From Medicago truncatula (Eukaryota > Streptophyta > Magnoliopsida > Fabales > Fabaceae), in the NCBI RefSeq assembly GCF_003473485.1, contig NC_053049.1:10478001-10542000 (forward strand): DNA of 64,000 nt, read 5' to 3'. Every line of letters begins with the position of its first letter. Position 1 is the first letter of the stretch. The position numbers and the translations under genes were made by a program. Of the stretch, positions 11,159 through 23,274 are shown piece by piece. The notes beneath the pieces are model-generated. The model ran no database searches. It was not told where the DNA came from and worked only from the letters and a program-made list of their open reading frames with translations.

Positions 11159-13625
11159 TCAATCTTTCCATACAGGAATAATCCCTTGTGCTGCCAAACG
11201 TTTTTCAACCCAAAAGACAATGAGTTTTGAATTAACTTTCTTCTCATCAACTAGAAACGGTTCAACAGTGCTAGCTCCTGAGTTATATGATGACAGAGAA
11301 AACCCCTTTGGACCTATTCAAGCACGTAATGATGGTGACATTTGTTAATAAGTGCATTTAACTCAATGTTAGTGAGAAATTACTTTCTTAATAGCAAGCA
11401 CAAAATGCTCATACCTGTAAGTCCTGTGGGAAAGAAGGCCCAAAATGAATAGGGATTGCCTTTTTTCAGAAATGAACCTTCCAACTGTCGGTCATAATAT
11501 CAGATTAATCAAATGTTATAAGTAACTTGTTTCAATAATTTGAAGCTCTTACTAAATGAACATGCTTGAAAAGACACTTATAATGCATCTGGAACTGCAT
11601 TTAGAGCACAAAAACATGTTTTCAAGGCTCAAGACTTAATTTCGTGATATTTTTAAAATGTTAACAGACACTTTTCCTTTATTTTTCAACTATGGTTTGG
11701 GGATTGAAACATGGTTTTGATAGAAGGAACTTTATCTAGCTTTTGATGCAACTGACTAAGGCAACTTCTACACCGTGGAACATTATTTGAAACTGTATGA
11801 AACTCCAATGATGACTTACGTTACGTCGACTCCTAGAAGTAAAAGTTTATGGTTTTTCTTGCTGTAAAGTCTGAGACAATGACTAATTGGTGTCAGTTTC
11901 GCAAAAACAAGAGAAATGCTCCTCAAAACATAACTAGTATGTGTTTGTCATTGCTTTTGTCAAATTGACATCGATCAAGTCATTGTCTTAGTTGTGAGGA
12001 TGAAGAGGACCATGATCATCTACTTCTGAAGGACGGAGAGCCGTTGATATTTTGTGCAATTTTTAAGTGTCAGTCCATTATGGACTGCCTATCAAGAAGG
12101 TTCACTGTAGAACTTGCCACAAATAAAATCTAAACATAAGTCGTTTCATTTCAAACCAATTTTGTAAAATCAAGTTAATTTTGTCCAAACACATACTTAA
12201 GGCATATTAAGATTCATGTTTTTGAGCTCCTAACCCCCTTTGGAGCTCTCAACTTCTCAAGTGTGATTTCCAAACCAACTTGTTTGATCACTTCTAATCA
12301 AACATGATTTTACTTCTGAGACGATGTTAGACCGAAAAGTGAACAACTATAATTTTGGTGTTACATTGGAAATTTCATACTAAACCATACTACTAACTTG
12401 CTTTTGAAATAAAAAAATTCAAACATAAATCGTTTTACTACAAAGTAACATTCAATTAGGATCAAAATTGCAAAATCAAGTTCATCGAACACTCTTCATA
12501 GTTCATTTGAGTTTTGCTGATCCTAGCTGAGAGTTGGAGGATGGAAGGGGAATAGGCCAACAAGGTACCTTGTTATATAGCGTAGATCGCAATCATTACA
12601 AAGAGAGTAATTTGAACAGACATAGAAAGCATAGCTACATTACTAACCTTATTGTCCTGAAAAACCAGCTCAATATCAGAGAGATCTTGTTGGGCTTCTA
12701 ATATTGCTTTCAATGAAGGAATCACATCCTCCTCCATCATCTGAGGTAAAGGCTTAACTGGAGCTTTAGCAGGAGTCTTCTTTACTGCTGCTGCTTTTGG
12801 AGCTTCTTCCTTTACCTCCTCCTTTGTTTCAGCAGTAGCTAAAACCACAAATTTTAATTACATTACAGTTTCAAAACCAAAATTAATGATTTAATTTGTG
12901 CACAACATCAAGCCTAAAAATGTTTTATATACGAATCCGATCATACTTAATCAGTGTGACGTTCCTAAAACATCTTTACAAATATCTATGAGAAAATATG
13001 TGATTGAATGTATGTGCGAAACTTTTTTACACTGACGTAGCATACCAATTAAACTAACAAAATAAACCAAACCTAAGTTTTGATTATGTTCATTTAATAA
13101 CATACCTGATGTACTAGTAGATGATTCTTGAACTGCAGAGCAAGTAATCTTGTTTCTGCTTACTGCTTTAAATCTACTTGCAATCTGCAACACAAGAAAA
13201 GAAACATAAAAATTAATCATTTGGTTACTTCAAAAACAAAAGCAGTAAATGTAATTGATATATAATATTTTAGTTGCATAAGTTCAACTTTAAATTAGAA
13301 GAATCTCATCCAAAACTTATAAAAGTTGACTTAAAAGTTAAACTTAGTTCTTATCTATTGAATGAAACGCGCACGCGTGCGCATGTACATGCAATATATA
13401 TACGCATAGATAGATAGACAGACATATAGAATAAATTTTATTAATTGATAAATTAATATGAGCTGCATAAATGAGACATACCAAAGGTAATATTGGTGAT
13501 GATGTTGAGTTGGGTATGACAACATTTTGAGAGACATGCAAAGAAGAAGAGGTTGAAGTTAAAGAACACAAACGAAAGCTAGAATCTCCAAGTGCTCCAC
13601 CTCTTAACAAAAGTGCCATTTGCAT
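11159..13625 (-). CDS. NDHV: NdhV-like DUF2996 chloroplast protein
   Basis: Five exons on the minus strand: 13482-13625, 13106-13184, 12648-12838, 11415-11484 and 11159-11313, all in phase, giving about 212 residues. The N-terminus is Ser-rich and lacks acidic residues, as in a chloroplast transit peptide. An Ala/Lys/Pro-rich linker follows (EEAPKAAAVKKTPAKAP), then the conserved core: MMEEDVIPSLKAILE, FQDNKLEGSFLKKG, YSFWAFFPTGLTG, PKGFSLSSYNSGASTVEPF, VFWVEKRLAAQGIIPVW. The core matches the DUF2996 family, whose Arabidopsis member At2g04039 was described as NdhV, a stabilising subunit of the chloroplast NADH dehydrogenase-like complex in cyclic electron flow. There are no membrane segments, in keeping with a peripheral stromal subunit. 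The name is from memory; the exon structure is from the sequence. Confidence 0.75.
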
Positions 13626-14367
13626 TATGATTCTTGTGTGTTCTTTTCTTATTATTTTTTATTTTCTATTCCATTTTCTGTTACTGGTTTATTGATGGTT
13701 TTTGTCAGAAGCATACGTTGGAGGAACAAAATGAATGAACCTTCTGATCCACATGGTTTTTGAGACAATATGTGCCACTGATTTTTCTGCCTCTTCTATC
13801 TATCTATTTAATTTAGAAACTAGGAACACTAGAATACAAACACAACCAGTGGAAAATAATGTGTGACTGAATATCAATCGCATATAAATTGCCAAAGGCA
13901 AATTGATTTTTTGTGAAAGTAAAAAAGAGATCTTAAAAGATAAATTAGTTGAGAAGCTATATATTATGTTAGTTTCATCTAAAGTTGGTTATCTATTTTG
14001 GCTTTGCAATTCAAAATAATAATTTTTTACTATGATGAACACAGTCTAAATGTGTCACATAAGATTCAAAAAATATTAAAATGATTCTTTTTTATTGATT
14101 CAAGCTAAATATCATTTTTGTGTCAAAAAGCTAAATATCATTTTCTTTAAAATGATTTGCTTTTAACCTTTGTGAAATAATTATTTGTAATAATTTTGAA
14201 GAAAAAAAACTTTTTAATAGTTAGAAATGAAAAATAACCAATGAACATTGAGTCTAGTAGAAAGAGCTAAACTCCCACAACATGACGAATTAAAGTTCAA
14301 ATTTTGGCTGAAAGAAGTATCTATATTTAATGTCCAACTTGTCTAAAATAAGATTACATTCACAATT
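13626..14367. other. Upstream region of NdhV-like gene
   Basis: AT-rich non-coding sequence containing the presumed promoter and 5' UTR of the minus-strand gene. No repeat family is recognised. Confidence 0.4.
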
Positions 14368-14441
14368 GGCCCATTAGCTCAGTTGGTTAGAGCGTCGTGC
14401 TAATAACGCGAAGGTCGCAGGTTTTGACCTGCCATGGGCCA
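14368..14441 (+). tRNA. trnI-AAU: tRNA-Ile (anticodon AAU), with unusual T arm
   Basis: The 74-nt sequence folds as a cloverleaf. The acceptor stem is GGCCCAT/ATGGGCC, the D arm GCTC..GAGC, the anticodon stem TCGTG/CGCGA with loop CTAATAA (anticodon AAT), and the T stem GCAGG/CCTGC. A run of six T follows at 14444-14449 as a pol III terminator. The T loop is TTTTGA (6 nt) rather than the usual 7-nt TTCGAGA type, and one extra C sits between the T stem and the acceptor stem. The gene may therefore be a mutated or weakly functional copy. Confidence 0.85.
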
Positions 14442-15253
14442 ATTTTTTGTCTTTTTTATTAAGGAAAATAATTTATTTTGTCATTTCTTAATAATATTTT
14501 ATTAGTATCTTGCCTTTTCAATTTATAATGATTAATTAACAATTTTTCCTTAAAAAAAACTAATTAACAATTTTTGATTTTTTTTTAAATATTTCAAATT
14601 TAAATAATAAATAGATAAGCATTATTGCATTATCGGTGAATATTGACTAATTGAAAAATAATACAATGATAGATAATTTAGATAACCAAAGTTATTTTTT
14701 TTATGTTATAAGCAATGATGGGCAATATTTTGCTTCTTAGAAGAATATTGAGATCCTTACATGGCAATTTTTCCTTCATAAAAGTTGGATGACATTAAAA
14801 ATAAAATATAGCAAAATTGGAGGATAATAAACTATACTTTAAAACTTTTTTACTCCTAAAATGATATAAATTCTAAGAAATGGATCAACATATATAAAAA
14901 GTATGAAATAATAAATTAAGCAGATATTTAAAGAGAATTATTGCTACTAAAACATAACCAATCAAATATATTATACATAATACATGTATTTTGTCTTGTT
15001 AGTTTCCTGATAACTCTAACCAACATAAATTCAAGATACATTGGTACCTCAATTACAAAGAAACATAGCATGGCAAAGATATTGAGAACCTTACATACCA
15101 CAGCTTGCCATGCCTGGCAAAAGGTATCATGAAGAAAAAAGTACCTTGCAAAATTAACATTGCAGTCTACTAAGAATAAAATGCAAGAAAAGTGTTTTAC
15201 ATCAGCAAATTAATTTGTAATTTTGGAAATGCAGCCAATCTGATTGAACCAGA
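14442..15253. other. Spacer between tRNA and MutY gene
   Basis: AT-rich spacer with no coding signal or recognised repeat. Its right end is the 3' flank of the MutY-type gene. Confidence 0.4.
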
Positions 15254-18200
15254 CTAGTTTTTCTTGGTTGTTCTAGTTCTCTTTTTGGTTGGCACAAGGT
15301 TAGAAGGAAGTCTTTTCTGCTTAAATTTTTTAACCATGTCATACACCTGCAATAGTATACCAACTTTAAGATACGGAAATACGGTATCAAGATTTAAAGC
15401 AAGAAGAATAATAAACTTCAACTTTGATTCTTTGAATCTAAAGAATATAACGGCCTATTTGGTTTGAGAAAACATTCTTTGTACAAGTATCTGAAAACAA
15501 GAAACAAAGTAAAAACTATACAGCCGTTTCACAATTAAAAATGATAACAAAAAACAAAGAAAAGAAAAAAGTTTCCTGACACCAACAGACCCTAAAACCT
15601 TAGTATAGTAAATTCACTAATGAATTGCACCAAATACACAGAAGGATAACATGTAACCACTAAAGGTCCTGTTTAATTTCTATAACAAAAGATAAAATAA
15701 AGTCAAACTGTTTTATATAAGCTTTAAGTAGGTTTCATAAGCTATCTTCGAGAGCTTATAGAAATAAGCCGAATACTGCTCAAGGAAACATCATAAGTTG
15801 TTTTTTAAGCTCTCTAAAATTGTCTCACAAGTGATTATGCCATTGGATAAGTTCAAATAAGTCAATCCAAACATGCCCAATGTCAACTTGGAATTGCTAA
15901 GCCTAAGTGCATCATACTACCTTTCTTACACTGGTCGTCAGTCCCATATTTGAGAGAGCATTGCTTTCAACACATTTCCAAGTTGTAGTTTCATCGTCCT
16001 TGCTTTTCAACAAATCACCTACTGTCCCTTTTAAGGGGGAAAACAGTTAGTACAAAAGGGTATCCTTAAAATGTAATCACTGTATTCATTTTCATGCACA
16101 TCTGTATGATGATAATGTATAATAAATAACCTACATAACCTATTTAAGTAAAGTAAATGTGATGTGGAGAAACTGAAAGATTAAATTCAACTTGTAATGG
16201 CATATAATAGAAAGAGGTTCAAACCTTTCAATTGTAGCACCAGCAACTCAACATACAACTTGAGGCGAATGTGACTAAAAATATGAACAAATTCCCCGAC
16301 ATCTTCCCTCAAAACAACATCGCAGGTCTTTCTGATGTCAATTTTGAGACTTTTTTTCAAGAAACAATCGGTTGCTTTTCGTCTAGCTAATGGAGCAGTT
16401 TCTCCATCTACTAAGACAGACGGAAACTCCCATAAACCGGCAAGCAATCCTTCGTCGGGCCTTTTTACGAGAACAAATCTGCTGCTAGATTGGTTTTCAC
16501 CTCCAAGTAATTCAACAACACATACAGCACAAAAATCGGATCTTGGTTTAACCTTCACAACCTTAATCGGATAATCTGTAACTGCTGCCGTACTATTATC
16601 TTTAGCAATTGATAGTGCGTGACAAAATTCTGATGCTGGACACGACGAACAGCTTGGGTTCAAAGGGGTGCATACAGTTGCACCGAGTTCCATGAGAGCC
16701 TGATTGAAATCTCCTGGACGAAGAGGATCGACCAACTGAGCAGCTATTTCCCTTAATCTCCATTCCAACAACACACATCAATAGAGAACAAAATAAGTAA
16801 AGGAATAGAAATGCAAGCAATGATTATAAAGTTTTATGAGATAAAGTGATGAATAACTTGTTCCAGAAGTTTACAAACACTCACCAAAATCTCTTAATGA
16901 TTACCGAGTCTTTTGGATTTTCAGAAATGGCCCTTAGCCTGGCAATCACCCTTATCACATTTCCATCGACAACAGGTACCGCCTGATAATTTAATTCATT
17001 AGAAATAGCCAATATTTACTTTTCAATAACAAATATGTAGCACCGACACTTAGAATTAAAGGTGTGTCAAGTGTCCAAGATGTGTCAATGTCCGACACCG
17101 ACACAACACCAATACATCTAGTTACATTTAATCACTTTCACTTTTGTAAATTATTACTGGTGTCAGTGTGCGACTGTGTCAGTGCTTCATAGACAAAAAC
17201 CACAGAAACTACCCACCTCTTTGAATGCTATAGATGCGATTGCACCAGATGTATAATCTCCAATTCCAGGAATCTTTCGTAACGTAGAAGCTGTTTTTGG
17301 AATACTACCTCCTTCTGCAACTATTTGTTTTGCCCCCTAAACAAAGAAATGTTAAGAGCCTGGTTAAACCTTGCAGCATGTATTGGTATTATTAGCATAC
17401 TTCTCTCGTATTGATCTGTTTTTACTTTCTTTGAGAGGGTTACTTACCTTCTCGTTATTCATAACATGATATCAAGGATCTTTTAGCATACATCAAAAGC
17501 AGAAGGAGAAGTTGTTCAATATGAAACTGGAGATTCTACGGAGGCTATGTTTGACAAGATCCATATATGAGACTTTGATTTATACATTATAAGCCTTTTT
17601 TTGACTGTTTCTTAACTCTTACTAAGAAGGCAAAAAATATAATGTGATAGAGGAAGACTCATATTATCCATTTGAAGTTCAAGCAGTCCACAGTCTATTA
17701 AAATTTATAAGTGAGACCTGTAAGGTATAGTCAGAAGAAAAACAATGTAGTAGTGAGAGCGCACCTCTAAAAGAAAACGAGCTCTCCGATAGTATCCCAA
17801 ACCGGCCCAAATCTCATTTACTTCCTGCATAGAAATCAAAACAAATGCTTGCTTTTAAATTTCATAACTTGAATGTGGAATCCTATCATCAAATAATCGG
17901 CACTAAATTTCACAACTTGTCAACATCATAGTGTCAAAGCAGAATATTTTCCGAATTAATTCATGGCCCCCAAAAAAATGACAGGAACTTGACAACATAA
18001 TAACATAACATTTGCATTTAAGTTCACAACTTTCGCAACTTGATAACATAAGTTTGACAGAAAAATAAACAACAACCAAGCTTGTTCCACCTGGTGATGT
18101 TTTCCACGTGGATCAGTCAACTAAACCATCTAACTCAATCTTTTAGACTACCTCTATCTACTCCAGTCCAATGAAGCACTGACAGATGTAGACACTGAAC

Positions 18201-19562
18201 ACTGTTTCATAGACATCGATAATAATTTAAGAAAATAAAAGTGATTGAATGTTACTACATGTGTCGTTGTCGTGTCTCACACTATACAAGTCTTCAATCT
18301 TAAGTGCGGGTGGCACATAGCTCCACTCCTCTTATAGCTTCCACAAATCTTCTCCATTCATGTTAAATCCACTTAAATGAGATTATGTCATCTTGTCTAT
18401 CATAAAGCTTCACAAAATTCTGTTTAATGATTATATTTTAATTTATGATAACCACCAATCCATCATATTATGTGTTAGAACAGAAAATCTCCTATACTAC
18501 GTGTTAGAACAGCAAATCTCCCAAATCAGATTAATAAACACCCACAAGAACACAAACAATCGATAGTGGAGTTTAGTCAATTGTGCCTACATCTCTGACA
18601 CATAAGTGATGGCTGTAGTTTTTCCATTATACAATACTTAGGGTTACAAAGTACGATCCAATGTTTAAATACTAATGTCCACTCACTCCGCTCCACTACA
18701 CTCGACACGCGTACCCAGTTTTCAATGAATGAGTCATACTCAACAATGTGTTAACTAACAAAAAGGTAATGAGTCAAAACCTAAAGAGAAGCAATTGCAA
18801 TAGTTAGGGCTGCATACTACAATGCAGTATTTAACTACTATAATACAGTCCAGTCACTCCGCTATGCTCGAGCACCTACCCACTTATCAGTAAATGAGTC
18901 ATATTCGACAATATCTTTGAAAAAGAAGTCCCTGAAGGAGGACCATGATTCAATCCCTGCTAACATTTCCCCCTCCCGTATAACAATATACTAACAACCT
19001 ATGAAGCACGAATGCAGACACGGCCATCAAACACGACACTGACAAGTAATGATAATTTGAGAAAATGACATAATTCAATGTAATGTCCGTGTAGGACACT
19101 GATACGTGTCAGACACCGGAGCTAACAACTAACATTTTGACTATAAAAGAACAATTTTTACAAACAAAAAGGGAAAAGGAATGAATGAAAATGAACCTCA
19201 AGAGAAGCCTTAGCGAGATGATGAATGGTGGGCCATTTAAGCATCCAACGGTTAAAATAAGCAATAACAGTCTGAACCCTTGTTTGCTGTAACATAACCT
19301 CTGAAACCCAAACACCATAAGCTCTCTTTTCAACTTCTTCTTCTTCATGTTCATCATTCAACGTTGTTCTCCAAGGAAGAACCCTTTGGTTACGATCATA
19401 CCAATCCAATAAAACCGTTCTCAGTTTATGGGTTTCATCTTTGGAGAAGAATGATGGTGAATCTTCTATGTCTTCTGTTTTTACCAAAGTTGGTGTCTTT
19501 TTGGTGACACTATTAATGTTACGCTTTCGGGTCTTGTTCTTGTTTAAGGTCTTCTCTGACAT
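15254..19562 (-). CDS. MUTYH: MutY-type adenine DNA glycosylase
   Basis: Base-excision repair enzyme that removes adenine mispaired with 8-oxoguanine. Seven exons: 19197-19562, 17765-17824, 17217-17336, 16885-16982, 16225-16751, 15921-16027 and 15254-15346, all in frame, giving 456 residues. A basic N-terminus precedes LPWR and the catalytic Glu helix [16 protein letters not shown]. Then come GLGYYRRAR, the helix-hairpin-helix [20 protein letters not shown], the catalytic Asp in [13 protein letters not shown], and a 4Fe-4S cluster Cys set C-x6-C-x2-C-x5-C ([18 protein letters not shown]). The C-terminal part is the NUDIX-like 8-oxoG recognition domain ([19 protein letters not shown]) and ends in a basic [10 protein letters not shown] tail, possibly nuclear-targeting. 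For exon 5 I chose the acceptor ttaag/GGAAATAGC, which gives [11 protein letters not shown]. The Met at 19562 ([10 protein letters not shown]) is preferred over 19625. Confidence 0.92.
15665..15878. mobile_element. MITE, GGGCNTGTTTGGAT family, in MutY intron 6
   Basis: Left end GGTCCTGTTTA; the right end, reverse complemented, reads GGGCATGTTTGGATTGACT. The interior shows the same ataagctt/aagctatctt motifs as the relatives at 38341-38594 and 51981-52190. It is non-coding. Confidence 0.6.
17036..17198. repeat. Dispersed MITE, 'atgaagcac..gtgtc' family, copy 1
   Basis: Contains repeated gtgtc/gacac words (gtgtccaagatgtgtcaatgtccgac, gtgtcagtgtgcgactgtg) around an AT-rich core with taatcactttcac, ending at tgcttcatag. 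The same layout recurs at 18166-18295, 18994-19120 and 52216-52362. It lies inside MutY intron 3. Confidence 0.55.
18166..18295. repeat. Dispersed MITE, 'atgaagcac..gtgtc' family, copy 2
   Basis: Starts atgaagcactgacag, with aataatttaagaaaat in the core, and ends in gtgtcgttgtcgtgtctcac. It lies within the large first intron of the MutY gene. Confidence 0.5.
18994..19120. repeat. Dispersed MITE, 'atgaagcac..gtgtc' family, copy 3
   Basis: Starts cctatgaagcacgaatgc, with a taatgataatttgagaaaat core, and ends in gacactgatacgtgtcagac. It is the third copy inside this one gene, in intron 1. Confidence 0.55.
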
Positions 19563-19809
19563 GTTGATGTTGGAAATTAGTGACAGTGTTGATGTTGGTG
19601 ATGGTAAACAAAAACAAAGAAACATAAAATGGGGTTTAACGATTCTTCTATCTAACGTTGGTGTCGTTCAAATTCCACTCATAAAAAAAGCGGTACTTTG
19701 CTCTTAATCTTACCTCTCCAAATTTGAAAGAGTAAACGAGTCAATTTAGTCCCAAAAAGTACCCTGTTACTTTTGTTTGGTTTGGTTTCTGATTCAATAA
19801 AAAAAAAAA

Positions 19810-20178
19810 GCTTAAACACAATTCTGACCCCTAACTTTCCACTGGTTGCAATTTTGGCCCCCTATTAAAAAAAATCACATTCCAGCCCCCTAAGTTTATG
19901 TTTTGTTGCAACTTTCAATTTTGATCATTCAAAATCAACAATTCAAGACATTAAAAACAAGTGGGGTGTTTTGTTGAGCAAGTTTTAGATTTATAACGCA
20001 AAGAATATGTGTTGGAACTGGTTTCTTGATCTTCTACCGTCTTGAATGGTTGATTTTGAATGATAAAATTAAAAGTTGCAATATAAAGGAAACTTAAGGG
20101 GCTGAAATGTAGATTTTTTTGATAGGGGGCCAAAATCGCAACTAGTACAAAGTTAGGAGGTTAAAAGTGTGTTTAAGC
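19810..20178. mobile_element. Foldback MITE with about 145-bp inverted repeats
   Basis: Begins GCTTAAACACAATTCTGACC and ends with GTTTAAGC. The two arms, with motifs such as ttggccccctat, cagcccc and attcaaaatcaac, match each other in reverse complement for roughly 145 bp with scattered mismatches. The arms are separated by about 80 bp. It is non-coding. Confidence 0.75.
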
Positions 20179-20896
20179 CTAAAAAAAAAAAAATTTGGTT
20201 TTAGGACTAATTTGAAATTATTATCAAATAAGAGATTAAACTAAATTGATAGAGAAATGAGAAATGCACTTGTAAGAGATTGAATCGAGCCTAAAAAATT
20301 ATGAGTGGTCAAATTAGATCTTTGAAAATTTTGGCTAAAAATCTTACTCCTATATCTTATTCTAGAGCGAACAATCATTTTTTTAAGAGCGGAAATATTC
20401 ATATTGTTTTTTAATTTTAGGTAACATATTAGTTTTTTTTTCCACCTTTTTTTTTTTTGTCTTTCATCTATGTTTGGATATGGATTTCAATCTTCAGATA
20501 TATGGTTTTCTTTTCATGCAAGCTCAAACTTAAATATATTTTAAAAAAGTTGGATTACCGAAATCACACATGGCTCAAATTAGATGGAGCAAGAATGTAA
20601 TCAAGTCTTAAAGTTGCAAAAAAATTTCCTCCAGTATTACAGACACACAAAAATTACATATGAATGGAAGGTAAACGGGCAACAAACTGCACCGATAAGT
20701 CTTTTTAGACGATAAAATCAAGCATTGGAACACGATATTTATGAACCTTGGAGAGATAATATTGTTATACATGACCGTTTGAATTATATATAGAAAGTCG
20801 GCAGTTTCTGGTGCTAGGAAACTAAAACTGTCAAAAGTACAATGGTATAAAAGATATTAATCGTCAGAAGAACACGATTTCTCATATTTTTCACTG

Positions 20897-21095
20897 AGTA
20901 AATAGTCAATTTCCCCCCTGAAATTGTAAGTTTCATCAATTACCTCCCTGAAATTAACAAAACTTCAATTACCCCCCTGAAATTTCACAACGTTAGTCAA
21001 TTTACCCCCTCCGTCAAATTTTTCTGTTAGTGAACATGACGTTTTGCAAATATCCCCCTGAAGTTTTGCACTTATGTGCAAAATGCCCCCCAAAC
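20897..21095. repeat. Fragment of the 'gtgaatagtcaat..ccccctga' repeat family
   Basis: Carries several copies of caattaccccctgaaatt-like words and then ccgtcaaatttttctgttag. The stretch at 47640-47757 (opposite strand) has the same order of motifs, ending in ggctattcactcc. Probably a MITE-type dispersed repeat. Confidence 0.45.
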
Positions 21096-21419
21096 TTAAA
21101 AATTTATATTATTTTTTTTCTTAAAAACAAACAATTAATAGTTAAATATTAAAGCTAACTATTAATTTTGGAGTTTGGAAAAACTACATACATATATACA
21201 TCAAAATAGGGAAAAATGTGTATTTTTAAAGTGACAATAATGATTATTTCTAATAGACAAATTATTATTTTTAGAGGTTTATAAACAAATTAATAATCAG
21301 ATTTAAATTTATATTTTCTCCTCCACCATCTTAGTCTTTTAACTCCTCCAACTCCTTCAACAATTTGCTCAAACCATTTAAACTACACAACCCCCAATAT
21401 TAATCCACAAATCATCCTA

Positions 21420-21640
21420 TTATTGAAGTGTTTATGCAGGGTGCATAAGGAAATGGCTTATGCATAATAACTTTGTCCATCTAAGATTCCTAAACCGCAA
21501 ACCAAATATCCTGCAACGGAATTTGTGTTACTCATTGATGGGGGAGAACCAAAGTTTTATGAAGAAGCTATGATGGATGACCACAAAGAAGAGTGGTTGA
21601 AAGCTTTCTCATAGGACTACCTAAACAGAAAAAGTCATAC
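21420..21640 (+). mobile_element. Copia-type LTR retrotransposon remnant
   Basis: A short stretch of translated sequence (GEPKFYEEAMMDDHKEEWLKA) resembles the region just before the reverse transcriptase of Copia polyproteins (the P..YEEAM..D..EEW..AM motif). Only a small, broken fragment remains and I see no LTRs. Confidence 0.6.
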
Positions 21641-21769
21641 GAAGTAGTTTTATTGCATAAAATAGACCCAATGTAGGATAAAAGTACTTGCACATCATAA
21701 AATAAAACTTATTAATAGTAAAAGTAAACTTAATACAGGGGTCATTTGTTACAAATTATAAAAAAAAAA

Positions 21770-22075
21770 GATTTTAACATTCTAAAATAATTTAGAGATT
21801 CTAGAAAGAAAAAAAAAAAAAAAAAAGAATCAATTTTATGTTTGTAAGAAAATACTCTTTAAATGGATTTTTGTCGAATAACCAATTTAAAAGAGATACC
21901 TTTGTTAGAAAATTTTCAATAATTTGGAGATTTTAGAAAGGAAAAAAAAAACAATCAATTTTGCGTTTGTTGGAAAATACTCCTTAAATTGATTTTTTTT
22001 CATTTTTTTCAAATAACAAATTTAATTTGTTTAGATGCAACTATAGAAAAGGGATATTTTTGTTAGAAAATTTTC
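21770..22075. repeat. Imperfect AT-rich tandem duplication
   Basis: Two units of about 140-150 bp each read (aa)tttagagattctagaaag, a long A run, caattttatgtttgt, gaaaatactctttaaa and gatacctttgttagaaaa-like words. Spacing and wording agree, with many differences. Confidence 0.6.
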
Positions 22076-23219
22076 TCCATCTTTTGATACTTTTTATTGT
22101 CTTTCATCTAAAAGAAATCTATTTTTTTGTTTTATAAAATTACCTTTTGACAACTTTTTATTTGAAGCTGTTTTTAGAATTTTTGTAGATTATGATTTTT
22201 TAAAACTATTACAAACAAATACAATACTCTTTAAATTGATATTTTTTTTTTAAAATAAGTGGGATTTTTTTTAAAGTTATCACAAACTTCCTCATAGACC
22301 TGCTTGTTACGGGATTAAATAAAAATGATTTTGACATTCAATAATTTAGAGATTTTTTTTTTAGATTTTCTTATAAAGAGAAAAATTATAGGTTTATATT
22401 CATCAATTAGCATAATTTTAGTCGTAGGATAGGAAGTTTATGTTAATTAAGTTAAGTTTTAGTTGAGTTTTACGAAAGAATCCATTCAAAAACTCACGAA
22501 AAACCAAGAGGCGGGAAGATGCCTTGAAGCCATGGAAATCCAAATGAACCAGACAATTTTGTAGCCGTAATATGCATTTTACAAATTCAGCATTGATTAA
22601 GATTGAGGCATAGTCGTTACAGACGTTTTGATGAGAAAAAATTGAAATAAGGAATCAACGGAATTCAAAAGTGATCGCTATTGTCTATCTCGCACTGCGG
22701 ACTATAAGCTCTGCATCCCGAGATAGAACAATTAGGTCAAAAGTAGATGCTCTCAGACTATCTAGTAATGCAAAGTAAAATTCTAGATATTTATTAATTA
22801 ACCTTGTATTGAATCAACTCCGTTTAATATAATGTGTCTACAATATCGTTTACCCCATGCAACATTATCAAAACTTGAATATTTGACTCGTTCAAACAAA
22901 AAAAAAAACAAAAAAGAACTTGAATATTTGATTGATTTAGAAGACCCATGGGTTGTTGGATGAGATACTAAGAGTATTAACTACAATTTTTATTTTTTTT
23001 GCAAAAGCCAAAAAAGAGTATTAACTACAATTACTCCGACTGTGTAAAGTTGACGTCCCTTAGCGTATCCTTTAGAATATAGTTAAGTTTGGTCCATTCT
23101 ATTTCTTTCTTTGCCATCTCTTGTAGGGTAGAAGGGTCGTTGAAAGCCGTCCCTTAACATTAAAAAAAAAAAGGTTAAATATTATAAAATTTAACTAATG
23201 GAGATAGTTGTTACTGCAG

Positions 23220-23226
23220 TATAAAT
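23220..23226 (+). promoter_or_regulatory. Putative TATA box of the receptor kinase gene
   Basis: TATAAAT lies 49 bp before the ATG at 23275. This would leave a short 5' UTR. No other motif supports it. Confidence 0.35.
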
Positions 23227-23274
23227 GCTTCCTTGTATAGAATTAACACTTATCAGTCCATAATTGTATCCCTA

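Larger units (their letters stand above)
19626..23219. other. Repeat-rich spacer between MutY and receptor kinase genes
   Basis: No intact gene is seen. The spacer contains a foldback MITE (19810-20178), a fragment of a ccccctgaaatt-type element (20897-21095), a short Copia remnant (21420-21640) and an AT-rich imperfect tandem pair (21770-22075). The remainder, about 22100-23219, is AT-rich and unassigned; its right end must include the receptor kinase promoter. Confidence 0.5.

Noticed and set aside
13344-13481. Extension of NdhV-like exon 1 past 13482
   Set aside because: The translation becomes hydrophobic and Tyr/Ile-rich after a good GTATGT donor, while exon 2 continues the transit peptide in frame.
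21420-21640. Possible protein-coding gene
   Set aside because: The only protein-like stretch matches a Copia polyprotein motif and is a short broken fragment, so it is a fossil, not a gene.
23233-23274. Upstream start for the receptor kinase
   Set aside because: The frame is open but has no ATG before 23275, and the signal peptide begins properly there.
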